Assembly (NCBI RefSeq): GCF_017742245.1
Contig: NZ_JAGHKO010000004.1
Coordinates: forward strand, 372,001 to 436,000
Direction of reading: 5' to 3'
DNA: 64,000 nt
DNA from: Niastella soli
GTDB taxonomy: Bacteria; Bacteroidota; Bacteroidia; Chitinophagales; Chitinophagaceae
Positions 9,032 through 18,326 of the stretch are shown piece by piece. Positions within the stretch are counted from its first letter, which is position 1. Every line of letters starts with the position of its first letter. The notes under the pieces were generated by a model, which worked only from the letters and a program-made list of their open reading frames with translations, was not told where the DNA came from and made no database searches. The position numbers and the translations under genes are program-made.

Positions 9032-9820
9032 ATGAACGCGCTTAGGGAAAATCTTTTTCAGGTGAATGCCATGTTGCTCGCATTCATTTTTTTCATCCAG
9101 ATCTTTGCGTTTAATTGGTTGGGCTATTGGGTTAAGAAAAGAGTCGCCAAACGCCAACCTGATAAGGAAATTAGTTTAGGCACCGCCGAAGGGGCGCTTA
9201 TGGGACTGATGGCATTATTGCTGGCGTTTACGTTTGGTATGGTTTCCACAAAATATGAATCCCGCCGGCAAACCATCATCGATGAAGCCAATTTGCTAAA
9301 TACAGGTTTACTCCGATGCAGCCTCTTTCCTGATAGTATAAAAAAAACGTTGATCCCTGATTATAAAAACTACCTGGAATCAAGGATCGCCTATTATGAT
9401 GCGGGCGATAACCCGGAAAAAATAAATACTGCGCTGGAAAATACCCGGAAATATTTCAATGGCATCTGGAACGAAAACGCATTGTTGATAAAGGACCAAT
9501 ATAACAGGCCCCTTGCCGAGCAATTGGTGCCGGCACTGATCAATTTGAGAAATATGGTTATTTCACGGGAAGCCGGAAGGATAGCAACCGTCCCCAGCCT
9601 GATCCTTGTTGTTTTGCTGATCCTGATTTTTGTAGCCAGTTTTTTGACCGGTTATGGCTTGAAACCAGGCGGAAGAAATCCGGTGTTCTCAATGGCCTTT
9701 GCCATTATGCTCTCCGTTGCTTTATACCTGATAATGGAACTGGGGCGTCCGCGGCAAGGTTATATAAATCTTGAAAATGCAGAAAAAGAAATAGTCAACC
9801 TAAGGAAAAATCTGCCATGA
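9032..9820 (+). CDS. DUF4239-like (bestrophin-like) membrane protein
   Basis: A 262-residue inner-membrane protein with four predicted helices at about 14-33, 52-72, 187-208 and 214-232. Between helices 2 and 3 is a soluble region with KYESRRQTIIDEANLLNTGLLR, the hallmark of the DUF4239/bestrophin-like family. Function is not established for the family; an ion-channel-like role is only suggested by distant similarity. The stop overlaps the following lipoprotein gene by 4 bases, so they are cotranslated. Confidence 0.8.
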   Translation: MNALRENLFQVNAMLLAFIFFIQIFAFNWLGYWVKKRVAKRQPDKEISLGTAEGALMGLMALLLAFTFGMVSTKYESRRQTIIDEANLLNTGLLRCSLFPDSIKKTLIPDYKNYLESRIAYYDAGDNPEKINTALENTRKYFNGIWNENALLIKDQYNRPLAEQLVPALINLRNMVISREAGRIATVPSLILVVLLILIFVASFLTGYGLKPGGRNPVFSMAFAIMLSVALYLIMELGRPRQGYINLENAEKEIVNLRKNLP

Positions 9821-10077
9821 TACGTTCATTTATTATTATGATTTTATTCGCATCGTGCTCCTCTTCATCGGATTCATCCTTTGATATCCAGGAAAGCGAG
9901 GTGCCACCCAATGTACTGGCCGCGTTTAAAGCAAAATACCCATCGGCCGAGCAAGCCACCTGGGAGGCAGAAAAAGAAGATGGCAAATTCTTTTTCGAAG
10001 TTGATTTTAAAGACAATGGCAAAGAGAAGGAAGTACATATAACACCTGATGGTTCGTCGATTGTAGAGGGAGATTAG
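9817..10077 (+). CDS. Small PepSY-like (DUF2874-type) lipoprotein
   Basis: A protein of 86 residues. The N-terminus MIRSFIIMILFASC reads as a lipoprotein signal with the lipidated Cys at residue 14 after LFAS. The rest (VPPNVLAAFKAKYPSAEQATWEAEKEDGKFFFEVDF) fits the beta-lactamase-inhibitor-like PepSY (BLIP-II/DUF2874) fold found in Bacteroidota periplasms. Its ATG lies within the end of the DUF4239-type gene, so the two probably act together at the envelope. The function is unknown. Confidence 0.75.
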   Translation: MIRSFIIMILFASCSSSSDSSFDIQESEVPPNVLAAFKAKYPSAEQATWEAEKEDGKFFFEVDFKDNGKEKEVHITPDGSSIVEGD

Positions 10078-10154
10078 AAATTGTAATCCGATTTTAAACC
10101 GTAGTTTTTACACTTTTAGAAAGAACGGTGTATCTTAGCCAGTAAAGAAACCTG

Positions 10155-10685
10155 GTGAGCAGAAAACTGATCTTATATATAGCCATGAGCCTTGACGGGT
10201 ACATTGCCAAAAAGGACGACAATATTGACTTTTTGTCAATGGTAGAAATTCCCAATGAAGACTACGGCTATGCCGACCATTTACAAAATATTGATACCAT
10301 CATCTGGGGAAGAAAGACCTTCGATAAGGTACTTTCTTTTGGAAAGGGTGTTCCCAATAAGGACAAAAAGATCTTTGTTATTTCCAGGTCAAAAACAGGA
10401 AAAGAAGAACACGCTGAATATGCTGATGACCTTATTCCCCTGGTTACTACCTTAAAGCAACAGGAAGGAAAAGACATTTATTGCGACGGCGGCGCTGAAA
10501 TAGTGTATCAGTTATTACACCACCGCTTAATTGACCGTATTATTGTCAGTGTGATCCCCCACTTGTTGGGTGATGGTATCCGGCTTTTCAAGGATAACAA
10601 CCTGGAACAAAAACTTTCCCTCAAAAGAAGCTTAAGTTATCCTTCGGGATTGGTTCAGCTCTGGTATGATGTCAGGAACGACTAA
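10155..10685 (+). CDS. Dihydrofolate reductase-family (RibD C-terminal-like) protein
   Basis: A cytoplasmic protein of 176 residues starting at GTG. LILYIAMSLDGYIAKKDDNIDFL opens the RibD-C/DHFR-like fold, TIIWGRKTFDKVL is the cofactor-binding loop, and DIYCDGGAEIVYQLL plus IDRIIVSVIPHLLGDGIRLF complete it. The family reduces pteridine- or pyrimidine-like substrates with NAD(P)H, and the physiological substrate of this YyaP/YwjB-like branch is unknown. A -7-like TATCTTAG lies about 25 nt upstream of the GTG. It seems monocistronic. Confidence 0.88.
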   Translation: MSRKLILYIAMSLDGYIAKKDDNIDFLSMVEIPNEDYGYADHLQNIDTIIWGRKTFDKVLSFGKGVPNKDKKIFVISRSKTGKEEHAEYADDLIPLVTTLKQQEGKDIYCDGGAEIVYQLLHHRLIDRIIVSVIPHLLGDGIRLFKDNNLEQKLSLKRSLSYPSGLVQLWYDVRND

Positions 10686-10749
10686 AACCCTAAGAATAAT
10701 AAACCACCCGGCCGCTTATCAGCTTTTTTCATTCTAAAACACAACTACC

Positions 10750-12159
10750 CTGAAACAGTTACTTTTTTTCCTTTCCTCCTTTATTGTATTAAGTGCCGCT
10801 GCCAAACCTGAGTTGCCCCTCGTATTTGGCGATCATATGGTTTTGCAACGCAATAAGCCGGTTCCCGTATATGGTAAGGCCACAGCAGGCGCTTCGGTTA
10901 AATTGATCTTTGGTAACCAGGTAAAACCAGGTGTAGCCGGTGCAGATGGGTCCTTCCAGCTCCTGCTCGATCCCATGCCTGCTAACAGCAATGGGCAGTC
11001 CCTTTTCGTGATCAGTGGAGATACTGTTGAATACAAAGATGTGCTGGTTGGTGAAGTATGGCTGTGCTCCGGACAAAGCAACATGGAATATACCATGAAC
11101 AGAAGTGCGCACTGGTATAAGGCTAAACGGTCTCAGGGTTTGGATTCCCTGCAGGTAAGCCAGGAAAACAATCCGGCCATCCGGCTCTTTCTGGTGCATC
11201 GCGATCTTAACAAACCTTCCGATCGGAATAAAGGCTGGCAAAAGGCTGAATCACCCTGGGTAGGACAATTTTCTGCCGCCGGTTATTACTATGCCCGGGA
11301 ATTACAAGCGCGGTTGCATGTACCTGTTGGTATGATAGCTGCGTCCGTACCCGGCTCGGCTATTGAGCCCTGGCTGCCCGCAAGGCCATCTGCTCAAAAC
11401 AAAGATTCGGTAGAACCTGCCGGTAAATTCTTCTCGGGTCTTATAAAACCACTGGCCCCCTATGCATTGAATGGCTTTCTCTGGTATCAGGGCGAAACCA
11501 ATTGCATGTTGAATCAGCGGGAGGAATATACCCAAAGCTTTTTGTTGCTTATAAAAAGCTGGCGTGACCTTTGGAACAGCAGCAGCCTGCCTTTTTATTA
11601 CGTGCAGATTGCGCCCTTCTACTACAGCCAATCCAAAGGTAAGCTCAAACAGAATGAGCGCAGCCTGGCCTTTTTCCGTGCGGCCCAGGATAAAGTACTC
11701 GCTACTACCCACCATACAGCCCGCATTATTACCACCGACCTCGCAGACAATCTGCAGGATATTCATCCTACCTACAAATGGGAAATTGGCAAGCGATTGG
11801 CCTGGCTGGCGCTGGACCGCACTTTTCATGTAAAGCAGGTTTCGCAAGGTCCGCGCATTAATGCAGTGAGCTACAATAATCATCAGGCTGTTGTCAATTT
11901 TGCAAATGCTGAGTCAGGACTGGTAGCGCATGATAGCAGCAAGATCGCAGGCTTTGAACTGGCGGGAAAGGATGGAAAATTTTATCCGGCCACGGGAATG
12001 ATCATGAAGAACAAATATGTGCAGGTAAGCTCGCCCTCAGTTCCTGATCCGGTGATGTTACGATTTGCCTGGAAAGAAGATGCACAACCAAATCTGTTCA
12101 ACAATGCGGGTTTACCGGCGGAGCCATATAGTACAGGGGGAGCGGAAGTTGCAGACTGA
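10750..12159 (+). CDS. Secreted sialate O-acetylesterase-like SGNH esterase (non-ATG start)
   Basis: The catalytic protein shows GQSNMEYTM (nucleophile Ser block), FLWYQGETN (block III) and DNLQDIHPTYKWEIGKRLA (catalytic Asp/His), the pattern of family CE20-type sialate O-acetylesterases that deacetylate sialic acids or similar decorated sugars. The first ATG/GTG/TTG-type start in frame is a TTG at 10813. The 21 codons before it, from a CTG at 10750, encode LKQLLFFLSSFIVLSAAAKPE, a complete signal peptide, with an in-frame stop just upstream (10735). I therefore place the start at CTG 10750, giving 469 residues; a sequencing error in an ATG is possible. It is followed by a convergent response-regulator gene. 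Confidence 0.88.
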   Translation: MKQLLFFLSSFIVLSAAAKPELPLVFGDHMVLQRNKPVPVYGKATAGASVKLIFGNQVKPGVAGADGSFQLLLDPMPANSNGQSLFVISGDTVEYKDVLVGEVWLCSGQSNMEYTMNRSAHWYKAKRSQGLDSLQVSQENNPAIRLFLVHRDLNKPSDRNKGWQKAESPWVGQFSAAGYYYARELQARLHVPVGMIAASVPGSAIEPWLPARPSAQNKDSVEPAGKFFSGLIKPLAPYALNGFLWYQGETNCMLNQREEYTQSFLLLIKSWRDLWNSSSLPFYYVQIAPFYYSQSKGKLKQNERSLAFFRAAQDKVLATTHHTARIITTDLADNLQDIHPTYKWEIGKRLAWLALDRTFHVKQVSQGPRINAVSYNNHQAVVNFANAESGLVAHDSSKIAGFELAGKDGKFYPATGMIMKNKYVQVSSPSVPDPVMLRFAWKEDAQPNLFNNAGLPAEPYSTGGAEVAD

Positions 12160-12199
12160 TGAAATACATAAATCCGGAATCCGATCAGGAAAATCCAAA

Positions 12200-12586
12200 T
12201 CAGTTCCATTTTTCACCTAACACAAAAGACACCATATAATACACATCATCCGGCAAAACCGGTTTGCTCATGAAATGTGCAGCGCCAAGTCCTTTTAACC
12301 TGGCAGATTCCTTTTCATCCCTGGAAGTTGTATAAATGATAACCGGAATTGCAGCCAGCCGGGGATCTTTTTTTATTTCTATCAGGCATTGCTCTCCGTT
12401 CAGGCCTGGCATTCTTAAATCCAGAAAAATAAAATCCGGCAACACATTGGCCGCATCTTTCAGGTATAGCAATGCTTCCCGGGCATCAGCCGCAGCAATA
12501 TATTTAATAGTGTCATCATATTCTGCTGTAGCCTCAAAGAACAACTTCCGGTCATCCTCATCATCATCAATAAGCAAAATAATCAT
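12200..12586 (-). CDS. Single-domain response regulator
   Basis: A stand-alone receiver domain of 128 residues. The acidic pocket is LLIDDDEDD (4-12), the phosphoacceptor Asp is in FIFLDLRMPG (about residue 57), the switch Thr is in IIYTTSRDE and the Lys in FMSKPV. It has no output domain, so it would signal by protein contact. It lies 33 bp downstream of the large CheB-CheR-kinase gene on the same strand and is very probably its phosphorylation partner; this small Rcp1-like receiver type commonly follows hybrid kinases. Confidence 0.93.
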   Translation of the reverse strand: MIILLIDDDEDDRKLFFEATAEYDDTIKYIAAADAREALLYLKDAANVLPDFIFLDLRMPGLNGEQCLIEIKKDPRLAAIPVIIYTTSRDEKESARLKGLGAAHFMSKPVLPDDVYYMVSFVLGEKWN

Positions 12587-12619
12587 AGTCTTTTTTTGAA
12601 GAAATTTAAAAGTGATCCT

Positions 12620-15600
12620 TTATTCTATAGGAAGAAGAACATGAAATTCCGTCCCAATCCCCTCTTTTGAACTCACATAAATTTCACCTTTATGATTTAA
12701 CACGATCTTTTTGCATAAGGCCAGGCCGATACCTGTTCCTTCAAAACGATCCCTTGCATTTAATCGCTGGAATATGAGAAAGACCTGTTCCATAAATTCT
12801 TCTTCGATCCCTATCCCGTTATCAGAAAAAACGATTTCACAATAAGTTGAGGCGCTGTTAAGAGATGGATAGGTTTGAACTTCGCCAGCCATGAGTGTTC
12901 TGTAGGTAATATGGATTACCGGCGACACATCAGGCCTGGAAAACTTAATAGCATTTCCCAGCAAATTGTAAAAAAGCTGGTTCATTTGCAAAGGCACTGC
13001 TTTAATAACCGGAAGCTTATCCTGCATTATAACGGCTTTTTTCTGTTCAATCAGCATATCAAAATCGTTTCTGACATTTTGCAGAATAACGTTCAGGTCT
13101 ACCCGTTCAAAAACATTGGAGTCTAATACCTTTGAAAAATTTAACACATCACGGATCAGCCCGGACATCCGCAGTGCAGCCACGCTGATCTTGTCGATCA
13201 GTTCCTTGGCTTCACCAGCAATATTTTTACCAAACCGTTCATTAAGGAGGGCCGAGAAAGTCTGGATCTTTCGCAAGGGTTCCTGCAAATCATGGGAAGC
13301 AATTGTTGCATATTGTTCCAGGCTTTCATTCGATTGTTTAAGCAAGGTATTGGCTTCTTTAAGTGATAGGGTGCGTTCGGCTACTTTGATTTCCAGTTCC
13401 CGTGAAAAATTAATCAACACATGTTCCCGGTTCCTGGTATCTGTGATATCTTCAAAGGCCAGTAATATCAACAATTCAGCATTGTCTTTTCTGGAGATCC
13501 GGCAGGCATTTAACAACAAGGTCCTTTCTCCGATCTCATCAATTTTTTGTTTAACCTCCACATCAGTAATACGGCCATCTGTCAATAAACTATTTTCCAG
13601 GGCCGATCGAAGTGCAGGGATATTCCACTGGCCATTCCTCAGCTGATAAAAGGATTTCCCTTCCGTCTCGTCCTCCGATGTTTTGAACTTTTTATAATAA
13701 GACTGGTTAGCCGTTCTCACTTTCAGGTCCTTATCCAGCACAATGAGGGGCTCGCGGATAGTAGCTATTATAGATTCCGCGTACAAACGGGAAATATTCA
13801 ATTGATCATTCCGGTCTATCAATTCCTGGTTCAGGGTAGTCAGCTCTTCATTAGTGCTTTGAATTTCCTCTTTCGATGTTTCCAATTCTTCATTGAGGCT
13901 TTGCAATTCTTCACTCCCTGACAACAATTCTTCGTTTGCGCTTTGCAGCTCCTCATTAACCGCTTCCTGGTCTTCCGTGATACTTCTTATATCTTCACGC
14001 AATTGGGCCAGTTCCCTTTCCAACTGATTGTTCCGTTCGCTTTCCGCCAATTCTCTATTCAGGGCATCCCTGGTCGACCCTTCCAGGTCTTCCCCTGCCA
14101 GGTTAGTCATTGTATCCTCAAAAAGCACCAGGTAATAACGTTCGATGGTATTCAGCAACGGGATAACTTCAATGGTCACGAATTGCTGTTTATCGGGAGA
14201 AACAAGAGAAATACCTTTTTTCACTACGGGTTTGTTATCCATTTTTACTTTATGCAAGGCATTCCGCAGTTCAAATGCCAGCCCTGGTTTAACCATTTTC
14301 AAAACATTCAGGCTTGCTTTTCCTGGTGATGGCTCCAACCACGCACCCACCCCTCCCCTGAACTGAACAATATCCATTTCTTCATTCACCACTACCCCGG
14401 AAGGGGAAAATTTTGCCAGGATTATTTCATCGGCGCCCCGTTGAAAATCGTCGCGCCCTGGTTCCTTTTTAAGCGTGTTCCCATTGCCTTTCGGAATATT
14501 TTCCGTTCTGGCGGAAGCCAGATGTAAAAACTTTCCGGGAACGCTTTTTCTGGTATAGATCTTTTCACTTTTTCCGTAGGCTGCAAATAGCTCTGCTGCA
14601 GGCGCCGTAGTCTCAGAATTGCCCAAAAATAAAAACCCATGTTCATTCAGCGCGTAGTGAAAGGTGGTAAGCGCTCTTTTTTGGAGGAATGTTTCCATAT
14701 AGATCAGCACATTCCGGCAACTGATCAGGCTCATTTTTGCAAAGGGCGGATCTTTTAAAAAGTTGTGGCAGGCAAACACACACATATCCCTGATGGACTT
14801 ATTGACGTGATAGCCGCCATTTACTTTAGTAAAATATTTCTCCACCTGCTGGGCGCTTAACCCGCCCATTTCTTTTTTGGAGTAGACGCCGGTACGGGCT
14901 TTTGAGATCGATCTTTCCGAAATATCCGTCGCAAAGATCTGGATCTTATAGTCAACCACCTTATCACCTAAATATTCGCTCAGGTTTATGGCAATTGAAT
15001 AAGGCTCTTCTCCGGTTGAACAACCTGCTACCCAGATGCGTAACGGGTTGGCATCATCTTTATCATTTAAGATATTTGGGAATACCGACTCGTATAGTAC
15101 GGAAAAAGCCTTCGGATCGCGGAAGAAACCCGTTACCGGAATAAGCAGGTCCTGATACAGAAGGTCCTGTTCTGCAACACTCTCCATGAAATAGGTGAGG
15201 TAATCAGTGATATTTTCAATCTTATTCAATCCCATCCTGCGAACGATACGCCGGCGGATAGTAGTCTGTTTGTAGTAGGTAAAATCATTCCCTTTCCGTA
15301 CACGTAATAACGCAATTATTTGACGAAATGCATCCTCACTGGCCGTTTTGCCATCTTTCTCCGCTTCCAAACCTTTTCTGAAAATTTCCGATATCCTGGC
15401 CAGTTGTAATGGGATCTCTTCTGGCGTAAGCACGAAATCCACCACATCCGCGTCGATAGCGCTCTGAGGCATGGCGGGAAAGGCAATAGATTGTGTTTCC
15501 TGGGCGAAAGTAAAGCCCCCATGCTCTTTGATCGCCATCAATCCCTGGGTGCCATCAGTTCCGGTCCCGGATAAAACCACGCCGATAGCCTGGCTCTGGT

Positions 15601-15988
15601 GAACTTCAGACAGGGAGGTGAAAAACAGATCAATGGGCATATTCCGCTCACCTTTCGGCCCCCGGGGACTTAATTCAAGACGGCCATCATTTGCCGTCAG
15701 CAATTTATTGGAAGGGATCACATACACCCGGTTTGGTTCAACCACTACATTATTAGTGATCTCCTGTACAGGGATGGAGGTGATCTTTTGCAGGATCTCC
15801 ACCAGCATACTGTCATGAGAAGGCTCCAGGTGTTGTACTAAAATATAGGCAACCCCGGCATTCTCTGGGATTGCTCTGATCAGTCTTTTAAATGCATCCA
15901 GGCCTCCTGCTGAAGCCCCCACGCCAACTACCGGAAAAAGATTATCAGAACGGTCCTTGTTTTTAATTTTATTGTGCATTTCAGACAT
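12620..15988 (-). CDS. CheB-CheR-PAS sensor histidine kinase (single-chain)
   Basis: The frame opens at a TTG at 16018, but the ATG at 15988 (MSEMHNKIK) is the better start, giving 1122 residues. In order: a CheB methylesterase domain (about 15-200; GVGASAGGLDAF with the catalytic Ser, HLEPSHDSML, LSGTGTDGTQG), a CheR methyltransferase domain (about 215-480; VAGCSTGEEPYSIA is the SAM site, FACHNFLKDPPF follows), a long Glu-rich coiled coil (about 640-730; repeated EELxSxNEEL units), PAS-like domains (about 735-870), HisKA with the phospho-His in ASHDLQEPLRK, and HATPase (NLLGNAIKFS, DNGIGIEEEF, GTGIGLALC). Such proteins probably couple methylation chemistry to phosphorelay, but their targets are not chemoreceptors encoded nearby. 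The adjacent receiver at 12200 is the likely partner. Confidence 0.93.
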   Translation of the reverse strand: MSEMHNKIKNKDRSDNLFPVVGVGASAGGLDAFKRLIRAIPENAGVAYILVQHLEPSHDSMLVEILQKITSIPVQEITNNVVVEPNRVYVIPSNKLLTANDGRLELSPRGPKGERNMPIDLFFTSLSEVHQSQAIGVVLSGTGTDGTQGLMAIKEHGGFTFAQETQSIAFPAMPQSAIDADVVDFVLTPEEIPLQLARISEIFRKGLEAEKDGKTASEDAFRQIIALLRVRKGNDFTYYKQTTIRRRIVRRMGLNKIENITDYLTYFMESVAEQDLLYQDLLIPVTGFFRDPKAFSVLYESVFPNILNDKDDANPLRIWVAGCSTGEEPYSIAINLSEYLGDKVVDYKIQIFATDISERSISKARTGVYSKKEMGGLSAQQVEKYFTKVNGGYHVNKSIRDMCVFACHNFLKDPPFAKMSLISCRNVLIYMETFLQKRALTTFHYALNEHGFLFLGNSETTAPAAELFAAYGKSEKIYTRKSVPGKFLHLASARTENIPKGNGNTLKKEPGRDDFQRGADEIILAKFSPSGVVVNEEMDIVQFRGGVGAWLEPSPGKASLNVLKMVKPGLAFELRNALHKVKMDNKPVVKKGISLVSPDKQQFVTIEVIPLLNTIERYYLVLFEDTMTNLAGEDLEGSTRDALNRELAESERNNQLERELAQLREDIRSITEDQEAVNEELQSANEELLSGSEELQSLNEELETSKEEIQSTNEELTTLNQELIDRNDQLNISRLYAESIIATIREPLIVLDKDLKVRTANQSYYKKFKTSEDETEGKSFYQLRNGQWNIPALRSALENSLLTDGRITDVEVKQKIDEIGERTLLLNACRISRKDNAELLILLAFEDITDTRNREHVLINFSRELEIKVAERTLSLKEANTLLKQSNESLEQYATIASHDLQEPLRKIQTFSALLNERFGKNIAGEAKELIDKISVAALRMSGLIRDVLNFSKVLDSNVFERVDLNVILQNVRNDFDMLIEQKKAVIMQDKLPVIKAVPLQMNQLFYNLLGNAIKFSRPDVSPVIHITYRTLMAGEVQTYPSLNSASTYCEIVFSDNGIGIEEEFMEQVFLIFQRLNARDRFEGTGIGLALCKKIVLNHKGEIYVSSKEGIGTEFHVLLPIE

Positions 15989-16200
15989 GATCTGGCTTTT
16001 GCTGAAAACTATGATCAAAATACCTTTCCAAGGTACGTTTATTAACTTTATGTTTACAATTCGCAGTCCTCGTGAAGATGGAAGCAGCGGCAGAACTGGT
16101 ATAATTATGGCATAATCTATTTTCCATACCTAATTATCTACAGTCCTAATCCCCTAAGAGAGCTTCCTGTTTAAGTCAATTATATCGAAAATATACTTAC

Positions 16201-16776
16201 TTGAAACTCTACATTAAAAATATGGTCACCATCCGCTGCATTATGGCCGTAAAAGATGCATTGGAAAGGCTTGGGATCCAATATAGCGAAGTAAATCTGG
16301 GGGAGGTTAGCCTGAAAGAAAACATCTCCGATATCCAGCTTGATCAGATCAGGTCCACGCTGTTATTATTAGATCTGGAAGTACTGGAAGACAAAAAAAC
16401 GATCCTGGTACAACAAATAAAGACCCTTATTATTAAGCTCATTTATCATTCAGACGACCCCTTAGTCAAAAACCTGTCTGTATACCTCAGTCATCAATTG
16501 CAATATGATTATACCTATTTGTCCAACCTGTTTTCAACTCAACAGGGAATTACTATAGAAAAATTCTATATCTGTCATAAAATTGAACGGGTTAAGGAAT
16601 TACTTCTTAACAAAGACCTTTCCCTCACTGATATAGCCTTTACACTGCACTATAGCAGTGTAGCACATCTTTCGGCCCAATTCAAAAAAGTCACCGGCCT
16701 TACCCCTACTCACTTCAAACAAAGCAACGGCAATAAACGTGATCTTGTAGAAAACATTTGCCGTGATCAGAAATAG
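16201..16776 (+). CDS. AraC-type regulator with small HMA-like N-terminus (paralogue 1)
   Basis: A protein of 191 residues. The N-terminal about 65 residues resemble a heavy-metal-associated ferredoxin-like fold (LYIKNMVTIRCIMAV, then LGIQYSEVNLGEV), but the CxxC of its paralogue is TxxC here. The C-terminal 100 residues are an AraC double HTH (YDYTYLSNLFSTQQGITIEKF, LSLTDIAFTLHYSSVAHLSAQFKKVTG). I keep the TTG start at 16201 because the LYIKNM segment before the first ATG (16222) is conserved in the paralogue at 19812. With that gene it brackets the radical SAM/desaturase operon. It is a candidate activator of the ten promoters at 19.5-28.9 kb (inference). Confidence 0.85.
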   Translation: MKLYIKNMVTIRCIMAVKDALERLGIQYSEVNLGEVSLKENISDIQLDQIRSTLLLLDLEVLEDKKTILVQQIKTLIIKLIYHSDDPLVKNLSVYLSHQLQYDYTYLSNLFSTQQGITIEKFYICHKIERVKELLLNKDLSLTDIAFTLHYSSVAHLSAQFKKVTGLTPTHFKQSNGNKRDLVENICRDQK

Positions 16777-16798
16777 CCGGGGATCATTTCGTAATCAC

Positions 16799-18325
16799 CT
16801 AACTTGCCTTCTGAAGGTAAGCATATGCATTATGTGACAGGGCGGTATCTGGCAGCCATTGCCACCACACACCGAGGTCCTTTTTAATAATGTTTTTATA
16901 GAACTCCGGCAATTGCTGTGACTCCCCTTCAAAATATTTTCTAAAGCTGCGATCCTGAACAAGGTTTTGCCTAACCTGCCGGTAAAATTTCAACCGGCCC
17001 CATCCTTCCGAAGAAATAGCGCGCATAACATTCATCCATTTAGGTGTAAACCCCTGCGTATGCATAAAACGGCGATAAATTGCCTTTGGTGAAAAAGCAT
17101 ATTCTGTCAGGTCAATCACTTTGTCGTAAAAATCAACCCAATCATAATTTTTGGGTTTTACATTCATGGCCAAATGATTATTAAGAAAATGGAAAGGAAA
17201 CGGAAGGATCCGTCCTGCCTTTTGATACTCCAGGTTTAGAGGCGCAGCCTCTCCGAAAGCAGTAAGGAGCGAAAACCCGGGGAATGCGTTAGGGGAATAA
17301 TCTAAAAAGCGTTTGGTAAGCTCAAAAGGTTCGGCACCCGAATCGCTATCAAGGCCCAGCACAAAGTTCGTTTGCACGTATGGCACATAGCGAAAGACCT
17401 TATTTATATGTTCAGAGATCTGCTTTACTTTTTCCGTTCCTGTAATATGTGCAGACCGCGATTTATTCCCCAACTCATACCACGATTCAACTCCGGGAAG
17501 CAGGGCGTTAAAGCCATTTTCCTTTAACTTATTCAGGTGAGGCTCTGTTAAAATGGAAAGGCTGCTTTCCGCAATAAAACGAAAACTCTTAGGCGGTGCA
17601 GCGGAAGCGATTGCCTGCATACTTTCGTCAAACCGGATACCAAAATTCGGGTCATGCCATGCTATATATGGTCTTTTATACTTTGTAAGCAAAAATTGAA
17701 GATCAGAAGTTATAGTTTTAAAATCCAATGCCTGATAAGTGACCGTTGAATCAATACAGAACGGACATGTATAGGGACAACCGACACTTCCCAGGATAGG
17801 TACGATCTTTATAAAAGGGGCCTTCTTTAAAGTAGGCTCAATAAACTTCCATCGTTCCTGTACCCCACATAAAGATGCCGGTTGTTTACCGGCACACATT
17901 TTTTTTCCTGCAGGGCGCTGAGGTGTACAATTATTCAATAACTCAGTAATTATTCGCCGGTCGGTAAAGCCTAGCACATAATCGAAATATTGAATAGCAT
18001 CATCTGGATAACACCGTGCATGCGGACCACCAAGCACGGTCATAACCCCACGGCTACGAAAATAGTTACTGATTGCGTAGGCCAGAAGCGCAGCCTGGGT
18101 AAATGAGCTGATGAAAATCAGGTCTACATTCTTCGGTAGCTCTTTGACCAGATCTTCACTCCCCGTATAACAGATCATAGTGACGGTATGCCCTTCCTGT
18201 TCGCACCAGGTAGCAACAACCTGCGGCATAATACTGGCAAGGTTAGCATGCATGATCTTTGCCCACAATGAATTGGAGGGATTTTTACATACGAGGTCAA
18301 TAACCCCTATTTTAAGCGATCGCAT
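16799..18325 (-). CDS. B12-binding domain radical SAM protein
   Basis: A protein of 508 residues. The first about 140 residues form a Rossmann-like cobalamin-binding domain (VDLIFISSFTQAALLAYAI, GVMTVLGGPHARCYPDDAI) without the DxHxxG cobalt-ligand motif. The radical SAM core starts with GSVGCPYTCPFC (CxxxCxxC, about 193-204) and continues to about 400; the C-terminus is family-specific. The known B12 radical SAM class includes methylases and cyclases of lipids and antibiotics. Its start is 1 bp after the desaturase stop on the same strand, so both come from the promoter at 19483-19548. A joint action on a membrane lipid is an inference from this pairing. Confidence 0.9.
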   Translation of the reverse strand: MRSLKIGVIDLVCKNPSNSLWAKIMHANLASIMPQVVATWCEQEGHTVTMICYTGSEDLVKELPKNVDLIFISSFTQAALLAYAISNYFRSRGVMTVLGGPHARCYPDDAIQYFDYVLGFTDRRIITELLNNCTPQRPAGKKMCAGKQPASLCGVQERWKFIEPTLKKAPFIKIVPILGSVGCPYTCPFCIDSTVTYQALDFKTITSDLQFLLTKYKRPYIAWHDPNFGIRFDESMQAIASAAPPKSFRFIAESSLSILTEPHLNKLKENGFNALLPGVESWYELGNKSRSAHITGTEKVKQISEHINKVFRYVPYVQTNFVLGLDSDSGAEPFELTKRFLDYSPNAFPGFSLLTAFGEAAPLNLEYQKAGRILPFPFHFLNNHLAMNVKPKNYDWVDFYDKVIDLTEYAFSPKAIYRRFMHTQGFTPKWMNVMRAISSEGWGRLKFYRQVRQNLVQDRSFRKYFEGESQQLPEFYKNIIKKDLGVWWQWLPDTALSHNAYAYLQKAS

Positions 18326-18326
18326 A

